The translations under genes were made by a program, and so were the position numbers. A stretch of DNA of 64,000 bases, taken from positions 11,806,001 to 11,870,000 of the forward strand of contig NC_133158.1 of assembly GCF_040802235.1 (NCBI RefSeq). The letters are read 5' to 3'. The notes beneath the pieces were generated by a model. It worked only from the letters and a program-made list of their open reading frames with translations, did not search any database and had not been told where the DNA came from. This stretch comes from Manis javanica (Eukaryota; Chordata; Mammalia; Pholidota; Manidae). Below are positions 1-15,300 of this stretch, one piece after another (the stretch's first letter is position 1; every line of letters begins with the position of its first letter).

Positions 1-229
1 CTGGATGCTTGGCTCTGAAGAAATTGACAGGATGCAGAGAAGCCAAAATAGCCACATCTAAACTAGCAATGGTGCAATAATAGTTGAGGTGATAATTTAC
101 TATTTAAGACAATGCCAAAAGCATCTCCATTACAAATTAAGGCCGGATGGGGGGACTACTCTTGAAGAGGGAAAAATGAGCCAAAGGACAGGCATTCCAA
201 ATGAATGAAATGCCAGTAGCAGTATTTAC

Positions 230-324
230 CTTCTAGCTTTGCTCTCAAAATCAAAAACTGTTGCTGTAGAAATTGTTCCAGTGCTGTCGATTGTGAAGCC
301 AGAGTCCTCTGGGGATAGGATGTA
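230..324 (-). CDS. CDHR18: CDHR18 coding exon 5 (EC2, middle)
   Basis: Acceptor after a CTTTCTCTTTACTATCC tract at AACAG; donor AGAAG|GTAAATA; 95 bases. It reads [20 protein letters not shown] and then FDFESKAR, the F-x-I-D-x-x-G-x-I and DFE signatures of a cadherin repeat. It starts in phase 0, as exon 4 requires, and ends in phase 2. The next exon is left of the window. Confidence 0.83.
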
Positions 325-3300
325 CTGTTCATTGGATAGTAAAGAGAAAGCAAAATCTTACAAATTGGTTCACTAGTGAGATTGTGTGTGCCTCCAAGAA
401 TCAGACTGAAACCTCTCTGTACTCCGGGCCACCCCCTTCTGTCCCACCCCTCATTTAGTAGATGCTCATTAACTGTTTTCCAATAATGGTGAAGATGATG
501 AAATTACATTTCATTCAACTTACTTTAGGCCAAAAATCTGCTCAGAAATATGAAAAATGGATTTTCTTAATATCTTAACATTCAATATGTTATCTGAACA
601 TCTTTCACTAACGACACTCCAGCCAAAGCTAAAATTAAATAAAAAAGAATTACATTGAGAGAAAAATGCTGCTCTTTAATGAGAACTCAGATTATTCTAT
701 TTGTTTGCTGATGCTGAAGATATGCTTTCTTGGGTGAGTGGGGGACAAGGAGCTGTAGAAGGGAAAACTGAAATACTGGGACATATGTTCATCTCATGTG
801 CACAGGTACAGGCAATACTTTATCTGGTTGTTTTTCTTAGCATCTTACTGACTTTAATTCATACTGTCTTCCAGTTATTCTGTTCAATGTTTTAAACACA
901 TTGTCTTTTAATTTCCACAACAGCTTTGTTTGTAGGTTACTGATACGATGCGTTTCACAGATAGGAACACTAAGGCTTAAAAAATTCAAGGGGCTTGCTC
1001 CCAGTCTGAGAGCTGAGTGTTTAGTCACATAACGCCTCTCTGCACACCATGTCCCTGAGGAAGTCAAGGTTTCTAAACTAGGTGAGAATCAAATGATTAG
1101 AAAAAAGCTGGGATGAAATCCATGAAAGGATTAATATCAGGAGTTAATTACACTGAATGCTACTGACTTGATAATTATGTAGACCCAGAGATAATTTAAT
1201 AGAGAAGATTAAACCCAGAAGGATTGCAAAGCAGCTTAAAAATCATTGGGAGAAATTAGTGACCTTTTAATCTATCAATTTTCTGATGAATCATCATGTT
1301 CTGATTAGTTTAAATTCATACCATCCATTTCTATACTTATAACTAAGGTGGAATTGATTTCTGCTTTTCCTGTAGAACAGTGCTGTAGAATATTAGCATC
1401 CAGGAACTGCAGGAAAATCCTTCACATAGTTACTTTTAGAATGAACAGAATTAATGATGCCTGTTTCATGGTGGAAGGGCAGAGGGTGGTTGGTAGTTAC
1501 ATTCCCTGCAAGTGTTCATAGGCACTAGGTCTGGTTATATATAAATATATATGATTTTTTTAGAAAGACACCCACATTTATGTTTGTAGCCATTTGAGAA
1601 TTTGCAGTTCCCAGTTCAATTTCAGTATTACATACTTGTCAGTAATTGTTTGGATAACAACATATATTGTGAGGCTGTATTTTTATGAAGCTTAATTTTT
1701 CATGAAATGAGATAGAGTTTTAAAAAAATTGATGGCACTGATATGAACAACTCCTGCCGTTGTTCAGGGAAGGCTGGAGCTGGTGGTTGCTAGGCAGCCA
1801 GGGCCATCACTGGGAAAGCCACCTAAATGAATGATCCGCTGAACAGGAAGGCAGTCCAAGGGATGAGAAATTAATTCTCTGTGGGGCCAGGCAACTTAGA
1901 TTCATTTCCTCCCACCCCCCACCGTTTTATCTGTAATAACACTATTAACTAACAGAAATATCTTGGCCATAAGAATAACAACGGTAGCCCTGCTTCCAGG
2001 GGCAGAGAGAGGGATGACAACAGCCTACAGGGGAGAATGTATGGTGAAGGGATCCTCCGGTCCTTCTGAATGGAATTATCTTCAAAATTCAGTTTATTCC
2101 CCTCTCTGGAAGCCTTGCTCATAACTTACTTGCTCTCAGAGAAGCATGAGAATTGGAAATGTCAGAGCCCAAACTGTAGGCTAAACCCACGGGAGAAGTA
2201 GGGCCTCCGTGCTTCACAAGCAGCAACACAAGAACCACAGCTGGATTCTTCAGTGTTCTTAGCATCAGTGATAAAAAAAAAACACACACAAAAGCTGACA
2301 TGTGATGGCTACCAGTTATTCTGACCCATTCAGTGCTCAGAATTTTTCTTGAACTGTCTCTTTGCATCCTTAAGATGTTGCTATGGGGCCGATACTCTTC
2401 TCAGCCCCTTCTTATATACCGGAGAAGAAGCTGAGGCTTACAGATGTTAAGGAAATGGTCCGAGAACACATAGCTGGTGCGTGGTTAAGCCCCAAATCAC
2501 ATCCAAGTCTTTCTACTCCAGAGCCATTGTGTTATACTGCCTGTCTTGTGGGAGGCTGTCTTCCTGGAAAAGGGCAATCTATATTTCTATTTTTAAAACA
2601 TTATGTTTAAACTTTTTAAAAATTGTTTTGGGTGGAAATTAAAGAGTAAGTTGATGAAGACACAGTGAACGAGCAAGTCAGTGTTACTGTTTACAGAGGA
2701 AAAGAAAGGAGGGCAAGGAAGGGAAGAGAAGGCTCAATGGAGCTGAGAAACCTTCACCACATGAAGGTCGCAACAGGAGAGGGCGACTCAGAAAAGAAAG
2801 TAAGAGTAATTGGAAAGGTAGGAAAAAAACCAAGAGTGCTTATATTCACATATTTATTCATATAATATATACATTATTATTACTCACTATTATAAATAGT
2901 ACTATCTAATATTTTTGGGTACTGTCTGCCAAGCACTCTTCTAACCCCTTCGCATGTATTGCATCATTTATTCTTCATAATAGTCTTGGGGTGAACACTA
3001 TTATTAACCCCCACATACAATTAAACTGAGGCACAAAGAGGTTAGGACACATGCCCGAGGTCACAAAGCCAGAAGGTAAATTTTAAGCTCAATCTCTGGC
3101 ATTGGAATCTGAGTGCTTGTGTTGCTATGCTGTATTCCTAATTTCATAGTTTGACCCAAGATAAAATTTTTTATAGAAGTATGATCTGGGCTAATTTTTT
3201 TTTCTGTGTAACAAGGTATTCTGTGATTCTTTTAAGCACAAATATTGGCTAATCACTGATCATCTACAAAAACTTATATAGGAGAGATACTTTTCAAGAA

Positions 3301-6300
3301 AATTATTTTCAGACTATAAACACAGATATGATTCTAGGCTCAGTATTATGTTAGTCCTAAGGCTATGCAGAAAATAATAGTACCTCAACCTCAGTATTTT
3401 CTTCAGCAGAAGCATGAGGGGACTCATGCTTGCATCATACATTCTTTCATACATTCCCATCACGTGGGTTCTCTGCATGATTTAAAGCACATTTTGTCTA
3501 GATGCTCCTGCAGCCTGGGGCCTTCGGTTTTGGTATCTGTCTTAGGGGTTCTCTAGAAACAGATCATGAAAGGGAAATCTGTGTTCAAGTGATTTATTAA
3601 GTGCTCAAGGAAAACTGGGATGAAAGTGGGGAATCAGGACAGAAAAGGGGAGGAAGCCAAGCAAAACTGCCTCCTCAAAGTCCAACAGAGGCCATTCAGC
3701 CTGATGAATCTTCTGCCTCGCAGCTGTCCCCACCCAAGGAAAAGAAGATGGGGCTTACCTACTCCTCACCCCTTATACAGTGGTTAAGGGCTACCACAGG
3801 GACATGTAAATTTCCAGGTGCTTCCTGCCTTTGAAACACAAGAAAAGTCCAAAGACAGCCCTCCTCTTGCTGAAGGAAGTAAAAGCACATTGAAGTTGTC
3901 AGGAATACCACGTAGAAATGGTACAAAGGTATCCTAGGGGATCTGGGAAAAGTGTGGCTGTTATCTACTGCAGTCTCTCAAACTTCCTTCCTGATAGCAA
4001 ATGAAACTATTATTTGCATCATGCTAGGAAGCATGTTAGTTACCACATTAAGAAGCCAGTCCCCTTATATGTGCGTAACATTTAATTCTGTCCTGAATTC
4101 TATGGTAACTCTGATAGCAAATAGGCTTCACTTCAACTCTGAATTGTTTAGTACGGTCTGCCTGGCACAGTTTTGAGAGAGGCTGTGAGCTCTGGATGGA
4201 AAGGTGCCATGTTCGATTAGGGATGCCTGTCACTAGCAACAGAGAAAGCGAGCATAGTTCTGATAGAGAACTTTGAAGTATAAGGTATGAAAAGTAAAAA
4301 ACTCTAGAGATAGAGATATCTCAGAAATAAAAGGGTTATTGAGCCTTTGCAGATGCAGCCAGAAAAAAGACCAAGTCCTGGGACAGGCAGTTTCTGCTTC
4401 ACCAACAGCAAGGCCAGTTAACAGAAACAAGTCTGTCCACCAGACTCAAGAAACAGGACACATTTATGAAAGGTCTGAAGGAACGAAAGTTATTTAAATT
4501 TAATTGTCTATAGATAAGGGAGGCGGGCTAAGGAAAAACAGGGGAAGTCCAGGGTGGGTGGTTAGTCCATAGAGAAGGTTCCTGGGTGGTTGTTGGGTGA
4601 TGGTCAGGGACTGTTCACACACAGGAGGGGTTTGCCAGTTCTGGGGACCTTCTAGATAATTGCTGGAATGCTTTCATACCAGAATATGGAGTCTCCAGTT
4701 AGCTACAGCCTGCAGCTGTTGACTAATTACCTTCCCTTTCTGCCCCATTCTCCGGCCCTTATGTCACTCAATTTTAGTACTCAGAATTTTTCCTTATCAG
4801 GTACTACTAGAATGCCTGGGGTATTCTTAAAAAATATTAATGTTTGGGCCCCACCTTCAGAGATTCCAACTTAAGAAATCAGGGCGCTAAGGAAGGGCTC
4901 TGGCATCTGTGTTTTGTTAAAAGCATCTTATGTGATTCCATTATTGCAGCAAAGGTAAAGAACCACATTAATACCCAGTATCAATCATCATGCTATTTCC
5001 TAGTTGCCCAATAAATGTTTTCAGGAATACCTTAAAATAATGAAATTAATCCTCCAAAAAACCAATACTTTATTTATAATTCCTTTCTTAGTCTCATAAA
5101 AATGCCTTTTTGTCTTTCTGGACCTTCACCTAGAGTTGCCTTTGAATAGGCTAGGCATTGCCAAATCTTCATTTGCCTTCTACGATAGATTGAAATCCTT
5201 GATTTCTATGCACATGTCCTTCAAACAATTACACTTGAATATGCATGTCTTTGTAAAATGATAACTTTACCTATATGAAATATTGTTGGGATCTATGCAT
5301 TTGTAATTTTTAAGGCAAAAAAATAATGTATCCTGTGATTATTCAGTGCTATTGCTTGCTAGGAAATGATTTAGCAACAGCATGATTACTGGCAAAAGTA
5401 TGTCACAAACTTGAATGCCCTCTTGTGGAGGACCGTGCAAATATTATCAAGTAAATACTCCCTAAAAATATGTATTAAAAATATGACTGGTTTTCTCCAA
5501 ATATCTGCCTTTCATGTGAAGAATTAAAGACTTCTTCTAGGCAATTAGAGCTTTTCTTAAAATCACTTTTTCCTCAATTATATACTATTTCAAGCAAAAT
5601 TGTTCTTAGCTTGAATAACCCAGATAATTGCCTCAATTCTTGAATTCATTTCACTAGCATATACCTAAACTAAATATTTCATCGCATACTAGAACTTTCC
5701 AAGAATGTCAAATTGTATGATTAAAATGTTTCTCTCCTTTATCCTGGTGTCCCAGAGAAATGAAATATTAAGGCGAGATTAGGGTAGAAGGTCAGACCAT
5801 TGTCAACAACTCAGAAATGAATCTTTCCGAAAAATATCCATAAGTGAAATTGCTGGGTCATATGATAGTTCCATTTTTAATTTTTTGAAGAACCTCCATA
5901 CTGTTTTTCATAGTGGCTGCACCATTGTGCATTCCCATCAGCAGTGCACAAGGTTTCCAGTTTCTCCACATCCTGGTTAGCACTTGCTATCTTTTTTTTT
6001 TTTAATAATTGCCATTCTGACAAGTGTGAGGTGGTGTCTGTTGTTTTTGATTTGCATTTTCTTGATGATTAGTAACCTTGAGCATTTTTTTCACATACCT
6101 TTTGGCTATTTGTATGTCTTCTTTGGAGAAATGTCTACTCAAGTTCTTAGCCCATTTTTAAATTGGGTTATTTGTTGTTTTGCTATTCAGTTGTAGGAGT
6201 TCCTTATATATTTTGGAGATAAACTTCTTATCAGATATATGGTTTGTAAATATCTTCTCCCATTCCATAGGTTTCCTTTACACACTGTTGATTGTTTCCT

Positions 6301-9300
6301 TTTTTGTACAGAAAATTTTTAGGTAAATGTTTAGTTAAATAAAATGTTGGAGAAAAAAAATTTGTAAAATCCAATTTCTCACCACCCCAACTGCCACGAC
6401 CTAGACCAAGTCACCATCCTCTCTCATGTACTGTAGTCATCCCTAGATGGTCTCCCTGCTTGTACAGCTGCCTCTTTACAGTCAGTTTTTTTCACACAGA
6501 AGCCAGCATGATATTTTTTTTATTAAGGTATCATTGATATACAGTCTTAGGCTCATGTTTCACATGAGCAGCATTGTGGTTATTACAGTCACCCATATTA
6601 TCAAGTCCCCCACAGACAACCCATTGCAGTCACTGTCCATCAGTGTAATAAGGTTCTAAAGAGTCACTACTTGTCTTCTCTGTGCTCTACTGCCTTCCCT
6701 GTGCACCCCCCACATTATGTATGCTAATCATAATACCCCTTAATCCCCTTCTCCCTCCCTCCCCACTCACGCTCCCCACCCATTTCCCTTTGGTAACTGC
6801 TAGTCCCTTCTTGGAGTCTGTGAGTCTGCTGCTGTTTTGTTTCTTTAGTTTTGCTTCATTGTTATTCTCCACAAATGAGTGAAATCATTTGGTACTTGTC
6901 TTTCTCCACCTGGCTTATTTCACTGAGCATTATACCCTCTAGCTCCACCCATGTTGTTGCAAATGGTGGGACTTATTTTCTTCTTATGACTGAATAATAT
7001 TCCATTGTGTATATGTACCACATCTTCTTTATCCATTCATCTACTGATGGACACTTAGGTTGCTTCCATATCTTGGCTATTGTAAATAGTGCTGCAATAA
7101 ACATAGGGGTACATATGTCTTTTTGAATCTGGGATTTTGTTTTCTTCGGGTAAATTCCTAGGAGTGGAATTCCTGGGTTAAATGGTATTTCTATTTTTAG
7201 TTTTTTGAGAAACCTCCATATTGCTTTCTACAATGGTTGAACTAATTTGCATTCCCACCAGCAGTGTAAGAGGGTTCCCCTTTCTCCATATCCCTGCCAA
7301 CATTTGTTGTGTCTTGTCTTTTGGATGTTAGCCATCCTAATTGGTGTGAAGTAATATCTCATTGTGGTTTTGATTCACATTTCCCTGATGAGTAGTGATG
7401 TGGAGCATCTTTTCATGTGCCTGTTGGTCATCTGAATTTCTTCTTTAGGAAAGTATCTGTTCAGATCATCTGCCCATTTTTTAAATCAGGTTATGTGCTT
7501 TTTAGGTGTTGAGGTATGTGAGATCTTCATATATTTTGGATGTTAACCCCTTATCAGATATGTCATTTATGAATATATTCTCCCATACTGTAGGATGTCT
7601 TTTTGTTCTGCTTTGCTAGCATGATATTTTTTAAATGCAAATAGAATCATTTATTTCCCTACCCAAAAACCTCCACGGAAATCCTACGTTAATCAAAATA
7701 ATGTCCTCATTATTGTTTAAAAGGTTGCAAGCAGCTGTTTGCTGGTTATGTTTTCAGCATCACCTTTGTAACTCTCCACACTCTTCTTTTCAGTCACATT
7801 GGTTTCTTTATAGTTCCTTACATGTGCTTAGCCTGTTTCTGCTTCAGGGCCCTTGCAGTTAACTGTTGTCTTTGTCTGTAATATTCTAACCAAAGACAAG
7901 TGTATGGGTCCCTCACTCACTCCATTCAGTTCTCTGGTCAAATGTCACCTCCTCACAGAGGCCTTACCTAACCGCCCTGTACAAAATAAAGGACACCATT
8001 GTCTCTGATCATCATTCTCTTTCCCTTTCCTGTACCGTTTTTTTCCCCACACACAACTTACTATTTGATATTGCATCACTTACTTATACATTTGGCTGTT
8101 GTTAGTTTTCCTCACTACACTGTAAACTCCATCATTATTAAGGCCTGTAAACTCATGAAGTTTATGGAGCATTGACTCAGTGCTGTATTGTCATCACCTA
8201 GAGCAGTATACGCAGAATAGGCACTCAAGAACTAATCAAACAATGGATAAATAGAGGTTTCAAAGTAACAGCAGTTCTAATCGCTTTGCAGCAAGTATAT
8301 TTTAAAAATATTTGAAAGTCCTATTCAATACAAAACATTTTAAGCTATTTTCTTGGAAAATATTTTGTTTTATGGCCTTTTCCATTAATTTTAAGTTTTA
8401 TTTGTTAAGTATTTCATAGACACTGGATTACTGTCCCTGCCTTTATGGAATTAAAAGTTTCATGAGAGGCAGTTTTTAAATGATGACAAAGTGTGACTAG
8501 TGTTATAAAAAGACAAGAAGAAATAATTTCTTTGCCAAACAATAACCCACATGCAATATTAATTGTTTTGAACCATTTCTGTTTCTATAAATGTTTTCAG
8601 AGGAATACAGCTTTAATACTGACTAACATGAACAAAATGAGAAGGGATTTTGAAAATTTCAGAATCATAAACAGGTGTTGCCTGTGTAGAATAAAGTTAA
8701 AGAAGATTTGGCAAGTTTTGACAGGCCAATTCAATATAGACGATCTTACTATAGTGAACAGCATTTGATTTTGGACTGTGGAATATCCATTCAGGTACTT
8801 ATAACAACTCTTTGTTGAAGCAACCCTCCCGCATTCTCAGTCCCTGTGGTTTTTCCTTCCAGTCCCCTACTAGCTACAATTTCTGGCTAGGCATGTGACT
8901 TAGGCCCAAACCAATCAGTGTATTATATTCTACCTTGCCACAGTCATTGGTTAAAGTCGAGCACATGAACCAGTCAAAGCTATGGAGATGCCTTAAAACC
9001 TTGTGAGGGAACTGCAGATGTGTCTGAAATGGTTAGGCTATAGAGACTTGAATTCCTGCCATTAACTTACTACCGAATTGAGACACAGAAGACCAAAAGT
9101 ATTGGGTCCTATAGTACACCTGCTTACATCATGGGAACCCAGAATTCTGCTGTGCTGGAAGCCCAGTCTTTTAAGTTAATGCAGCCACACATCTCATTTT
9201 GGTCAATTTTTCTCTGAGTTGAAACCACAAGAATCCTAATACACTTTCTGAAGTGTTGAAGGCCCACATAAGGAAGAAACAGATTCCTGTTTATTAAGTC

Positions 9301-12300
9301 TGTCTGAAAAATTTATACAGAAATGACAGACTTAATACTTCCAACAGTTGGATACATTTTACCCATTCAGTGTGTTTTCTCTCCCACACAAAATTTACAA
9401 AAATTGAAAATGTAGATGCCATTCAAAGGAAAACATGGGCCTTTTCACTCAAGTGATTATTCTTAAAAAGAATCCATTAAAATCCATTAAAATCAGAATT
9501 GCCACCCCAACTTATAAAGCAAAATTTACATATTCTGGTTTCTAACTCAATAGACTCATCTTTTTTTCCCCTTTAATGTTTGTTTTACAGCTGGGTTATA
9601 AAATAGGAATATGTAATTAAAATCCTCAGATCCATAATTATAAGCTCTATTCCAGTATAATTGTTGAGTCTTTTGACAAGTCCATCACTAACTTCCAAAT
9701 ATCACGTCAACATTAAAAATGTCATCATTGTCAGCTTTCCATCAATACACTTGATTGAATAGAAAACTGTTTCTTTCCGTATATAATCTGTAGCCTATAT
9801 TGATTCACTGTACTTATTTTATCAAAGAGGGAAAAATAATGAAAGCATAGAAATAGACTTCTACTTGTCATTAAGTGGTGTATGTTTTTCTTTCAAAGAC
9901 TATCATGAAGCTATCAGAAATTATTCTTTACTGTAATTTTTAGATATCTTTCCAATAGTTATTAGAATATTGATTTAGCTGATTACCTCCTTAGCCTATT
10001 ATAAAATGCCCAAAAGAAAATAAAAGTTTATTAATGGAATGACAATATATAGCTAAGATCTATATTGTAAAGTTAGTGTCAAACACTAACTTTGGGGTAC
10101 CTTGAAAGAAATGTTATATCTTGAAATGGAGATATTAAACCTTATTCCGTGAAAATATTCCCATCTCATCCCAGTTTCATCCTTTCTGCCCTCCACCCCA
10201 TTTTCATTCCTTAGCACTGTCCTGCCATGCTGTTTGTCCTCAAAGTCTGGGCTTATTTTCACAAGTGACTAATTAACTGTGTCCATAGACACACTAAGGC
10301 AGAACACGCACCACGAAAGACAACTTTTAGGAAGTAAGTTCATTTTACCATTAGAAAGGAAAAGGCAGTGCATGTTGAACAAGATAACTCTCTCCCACCA
10401 CTTCTTGCTCTTGACAGAGGCATCTACATTGCCTCACAAAGTAGGATTTTTAAAGGACAATTGAATTAAGGTACTGTAATTAGACTTCCAAACTGACTTT
10501 CAATATAACAAAAAATAGAAAAAGCCACATGTTACCCCACCACCACCACCACCACCACCACTATCATTGAATAAGGAGGGTGAAGTAGGTACCATGGGTG
10601 GCAGTGGGCAGGGTTTGTAATACGGATGGAGTGAGACATGAGAGTTGAAATTGAGACCCAGGGAAGCGTTTGGAAGACCTCTGGGAGGAGGAGTAGGGGC
10701 AGCCTCAGCCAACCCAGGGATCTCATTACTGCAGTGTGGGAAAGGAGATGGGTTTTCTATCTGCAGGCATTTTTTAATCATGCCGGGGTGGACTCCAGAC
10801 ATTGCTGACTTGCCCTTTCCGGACATTCCCGAGCTGCCCACTCTCTACATTAGAAATAAATACAGTTACTCCAGCTTTCCTTGGATTGGTGCTAATGTGG
10901 TATATCTTTCTCCATCCCTCTATTTTTAACCTACTTGAGTTTTTATATTTAAAGTACACTTCTTGCAGACAACATATAGTTGGGCCTTATTTGTTATTTT
11001 AATACACTGATGGTCTCTTAGAATTAATCTATTTGCCTTATTTGAATTAATACCCATCCTGTTTGTAACTGTTTTCTGTTCATTGCATTTGTCTCTTATT
11101 TTTTCCCCCCTCTTGTTTGTTTTAGTTGAACAATAATAGTACATGTTAAGTATTTATCATGTGATAGGCACATACTTTATATTACTGAATGTTACTCCCT
11201 GATGTAGCTCTTTTATCCCCTTCTTAGCATGTCAATTTTTCTTCTCTTTCAGTTTTTTTAGTACTTGCCTCAGTGTTTCCATATACATTTTTAATTATTG
11301 TAAGTGTAGCTTCAAATGCCACTGTATCTACTTTATAGATAGCGTAGGTATCTTCTAGTATTCCCAAGTTTTCCTTCCTGTCACTTGTGATATTGTCATT
11401 CTTTTTACCTATCAAGATGCTATAATTTTCTGATACATTGTTACTATTTAAGTCATCTCTTAGACCAAAAATAGAAAAACTGTTTTACCTTCAAAATGTA
11501 TTTCTTCTTTCATACTCTTCCTTTCTTTATGTAATCCAGGTCTCTGACCTATATCATTTTCCTTCTTGCTGACGAACTTCCATTAACATTAACATTTCTT
11601 GCATGTCAGGTATACTGGTTATGAATTTACCCAGCTTTTGTTTGTCTGAGAAAGTCTTTACTCCTCCTTTAATTTGCATCAATGGATATAGTCTTTTGAT
11701 TTATTTTTTCCTTCAACATTTTAAATATTTCATTCTACTCTTTTCTTGCTTGCATGGTTTCTAAAGAAAAGTTGGCTATATTTCTTACCTTTATTCCTAG
11801 ATAGGGAGGTTTTGTTTTGTTTGTTTTCCCCTGTGGCTTCTCTCAGGATTTTCTCTTTTTCTTTGGCTTTCTGAATCTTGAATATGATTTGCTTAGGGGT
11901 GTGTAGGTGTGTGTGTGCATCTGCATGTGTCTGTATGAATGTATAGATAAATATTTATATACTGTATCCCAGGTGAGAGGACATTCTGGAAGTCTTTTCC
12001 CTGAGAGACTAGGCCTTTGTTAGGGAAAAGGCTCTGGATTTATTTCACAGTGATTCTTTTTTCTTTTCTGTCCCAAGGTAATCTTTTTATGATTTTCACT
12101 GCAAGAAGCTAATGGAGTTCCTTGTGGACAGCCTATGAACGTGTGGGCCCGCAAAAGATTGTGGCACCCAGAAGTTCCCACTCTGATGCTGGTCCACACC
12201 CATCCTCTAGCAAACCATCAAAATTACCATGTAAGTCTTCATACCAGTTTGTAGCTTTAGCAGCTTCTGTTCCAGGTAAGCAGGATTTGGCTGTGATTTT

Positions 12301-15300
12301 CTGGATTCATCTGTCTCTCTAGATTTTGGAGTGCTGATTTGCCCTGATGGGTCCAAGAAATGTCATTGATTTTCAGTTTGTTTAGGATGAGAGGCCCCAC
12401 TTTTTCTGTATGCCCAAACACAGGGTCAGTGATCTGTGAATATATACAGTAGCAGTAGTGGTGCTTAGCTGGGTCCAGACATGGATAAAATTCACTTCCA
12501 TTACGTTAATTACTATGGACCAGGTCTTCACCTGGGATTTCATTTTTTGTCATTATGATAAGCCCAGAGATCTGCCACATTGTATCGTTCTTACAGTGGG
12601 ATCTGGTATCATCTTTCTACTGTGTGCAGTGTTACTTAGGCATAACACAAAATGTTCACAAGTGGCACATTTTCTTTAAAAATTGATGTGGACAGGAGGG
12701 CAGAACCAACATGGTGGCGTGAGTAGGACAGTGGGAATCTCCTCCCAAAAACATATATATTTTTGAAAATACAACAAATACAACTAATCCTAAAAGAGAG
12801 ACCAGAAGACACAGGACAACAGCCAGACTACATCCACACGTGCGAGAGCCCAGGGCCTGGTGAAAGGGGTAAGATACAAGCCCCGGCTCGGCGGGACCCA
12901 AGCACACCTCCCCCAGGACTGCTAAACACCTAGCCCCAGCCACCTGCACCAGAGCGCAGACACAGTGCATGCGTGGAGGGCTGGAAAATAAGGAAATAGG
13001 GCAGCAAGACCTCTGAGCGGGTTCCAAAGCTGATGCCCCTGTGACAAAGAAAAGCGAGTGCTTTTTGAAAGTCTTAAAGGGACAAGGACCCAACAGCTGG
13101 ACGGAAACAACACAGGTCACAACCCAGTGGCTGGAAATTACAGGGAAAACCAGGCACACTAACCCCCTGGGCAACAGCTGTGAGACCCCTCACGGAGGTA
13201 AACAGCCAAACAGCCCCCGGTCCATTACCCCTCTGGGTGCTGCGAAAGCAAAGAAACAGCGTAAGGCAGACCCTGCCCACAAAAAGGGAAATTCCTCCAT
13301 ATTGGCCTGGCAAGACACAAAGACCCAGTCTACACGCAATTACCCAACACAAGCCACTAGGGGTCGCAGTTGTCCCAGTAAAGAAAGGCCAGTAGCAAGT
13401 GAAAAGTTTGGCCCTCCCAGCTGACAGTCAATAGCACCTGTCAACATGAAAAGGCAAAAAAATATGATCCAGACAACACTAACCCAGACAGCTTCGGCAT
13501 CTGCCACATCTTCCCCTGAGAAGGAACCTGGGGAGATAGATTTAACCAGTCTTCCTGAAAAAAAATTCAAAACAAAAGTCATAACCATGCTGATGGACTT
13601 GCAGAGAAATATGCAAGAACTAAGGAGGGAGAATACAGAAATAAAACAGGCTCTGGAAGGACTTCAAAACAGAATGGATGAGACGCAAGAGACCATTAAT
13701 GGACTAGAAAACAGAGAACAGGAAAGCAGAGAAGCTGATGCAGTAAAAAGAGAGATAAAAGGATCTCCAGGAATGAAAGAATTCTAAGAGAGCTGAGTGA
13801 CCAATCGAAATGGAACAATATCCGCATTATAGGAGTACCAGAAGAAGAAGAGAGAGAAAAAGGGATAGAAAGTGTCTTTGAAGAAATACTTGCCGAAAAC
13901 TTCCCCAAACTAGGGGAAGAAATGGCCTCTCAGACCACAGAGGTACACAAAACTCCCATGACAAGGGATCCAAGGAGGGCAACACCAAGACACATAATAA
14001 TTAAAATGGCAAAGATCAAAGACAAGGACAAAGTATTAAAGGCAGCCAGAGAGAAAAAAAAAAGGTTACCTACAAAGGAAAACACATCAGGCTATCATCA
14101 GACTTCTAAACAGAAACCCTACAGGCCAGAAGAGAATGGCATGATATACTTAATGCAATGAAACAGAAGGGCCTTGAACCAAGACTCCTGTATCCAGCAC
14201 GAATATCATTTAAATATGAAGGAGGGATTAAACAATTCCCAGACAAGCAAAAGTTGAGGGAATTTGCCTCCCACAAACCACCTGTACAGGGCATCCTACA
14301 GGGACTGCTCTAGATGGGAGCACTCCTAAAAAGAGCACAGAACAAAACACCCAACATATGAAGAAGGGAGGAGGAGGAATAAGAAGGGAGAGAAATAAAG
14401 AATCATCAGACCACGTTTATAATAGCTCAACAAGCGAGTTAAGTTAGACAGTAAGATAGTAAAGAAGCTAACCCTGAACCTTTGGTAACCACAAACTTAA
14501 AGCCTGCAGTGGCAATAAGTTCATACCTCTCAATAATCACCCTAAATGTAAATGGACTGAATGCACCAATCAGAAGACACAGAGTAATAGAATGGATAAA
14601 AAAGCAAGACCCATCCATATGCTGCTTACAAGAGACTCACCTCAAACCCAAAGACATGCACAGACTAAAAATCAAGGGATGGAAAAACATATTTCATGCA
14701 AAAAATAGGGAGAAAAAAGCAGGTGTTGCAGTACTAGTATCGGACAAAATAGACTTCAAAACAAAGAAAGTAACGAGATAAAGAAGAACATTACATAATG
14801 ATAAAGGGGTCAGTCCAACAAGAGGATATAATCATTATAAATGTATATGCACCCAATACAGGAGCACCAACATACCTGAAACAAATACTAACAGAACTAA
14901 AGGAGGAAATAGAATGCAATGCATTCATTCTAGGAGACTTCAACACACCACTCACTCCAAAGGACAGATCCACCAGACAGAAAATAAGTAAGGACACAGA
15001 GGCACTGAACAACACACTAGAACAGATGGACCTAATAGACATCTATAGAACTCTACATCCAAAAGCAACAGGATACACATTCTTCTCAAGTGCATATGGA
15101 ACATTCTCCAGAATAGACCACATACTAGGCCACAAAAAGAGCCTCAGTAAATTCCAAAAGATTGAAATCCTACCAACCAACCCAACCAACTTTTCAGACC
15201 ACAAAGGCATAAAACTAGAAATAAACTGTGCAAAGAAAGCAAAAAGGTGCACAAACACATGGAGGCTTAACAACATGCTCCTAAATAATCAATGGATCAA

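Noticed and set aside
2119-2367. 82-codon minus-strand ORF as a gene or exon
   Set aside because: No domain, no matching phase with CDHR18 exons 4 and 5, and a poly-A-derived Phe/Val run in the middle.
6682-7862. ORFs in 6682-7862 as genes
   Set aside because: Inside the antisense LINE-1 3' UTR/ORF2 end and the L2 next to it.
10500-10959. Poly-Gly and poly-Val ORFs around the (CCA)n repeat
   Set aside because: Made by the microsatellite; frames on both strands open for the same reason.
12656-13588. Several ORFs on both strands in the LINE-1 5' UTR
   Set aside because: They overlap each other in different frames in GC-rich 5' UTR; none matches a LINE-1 protein.
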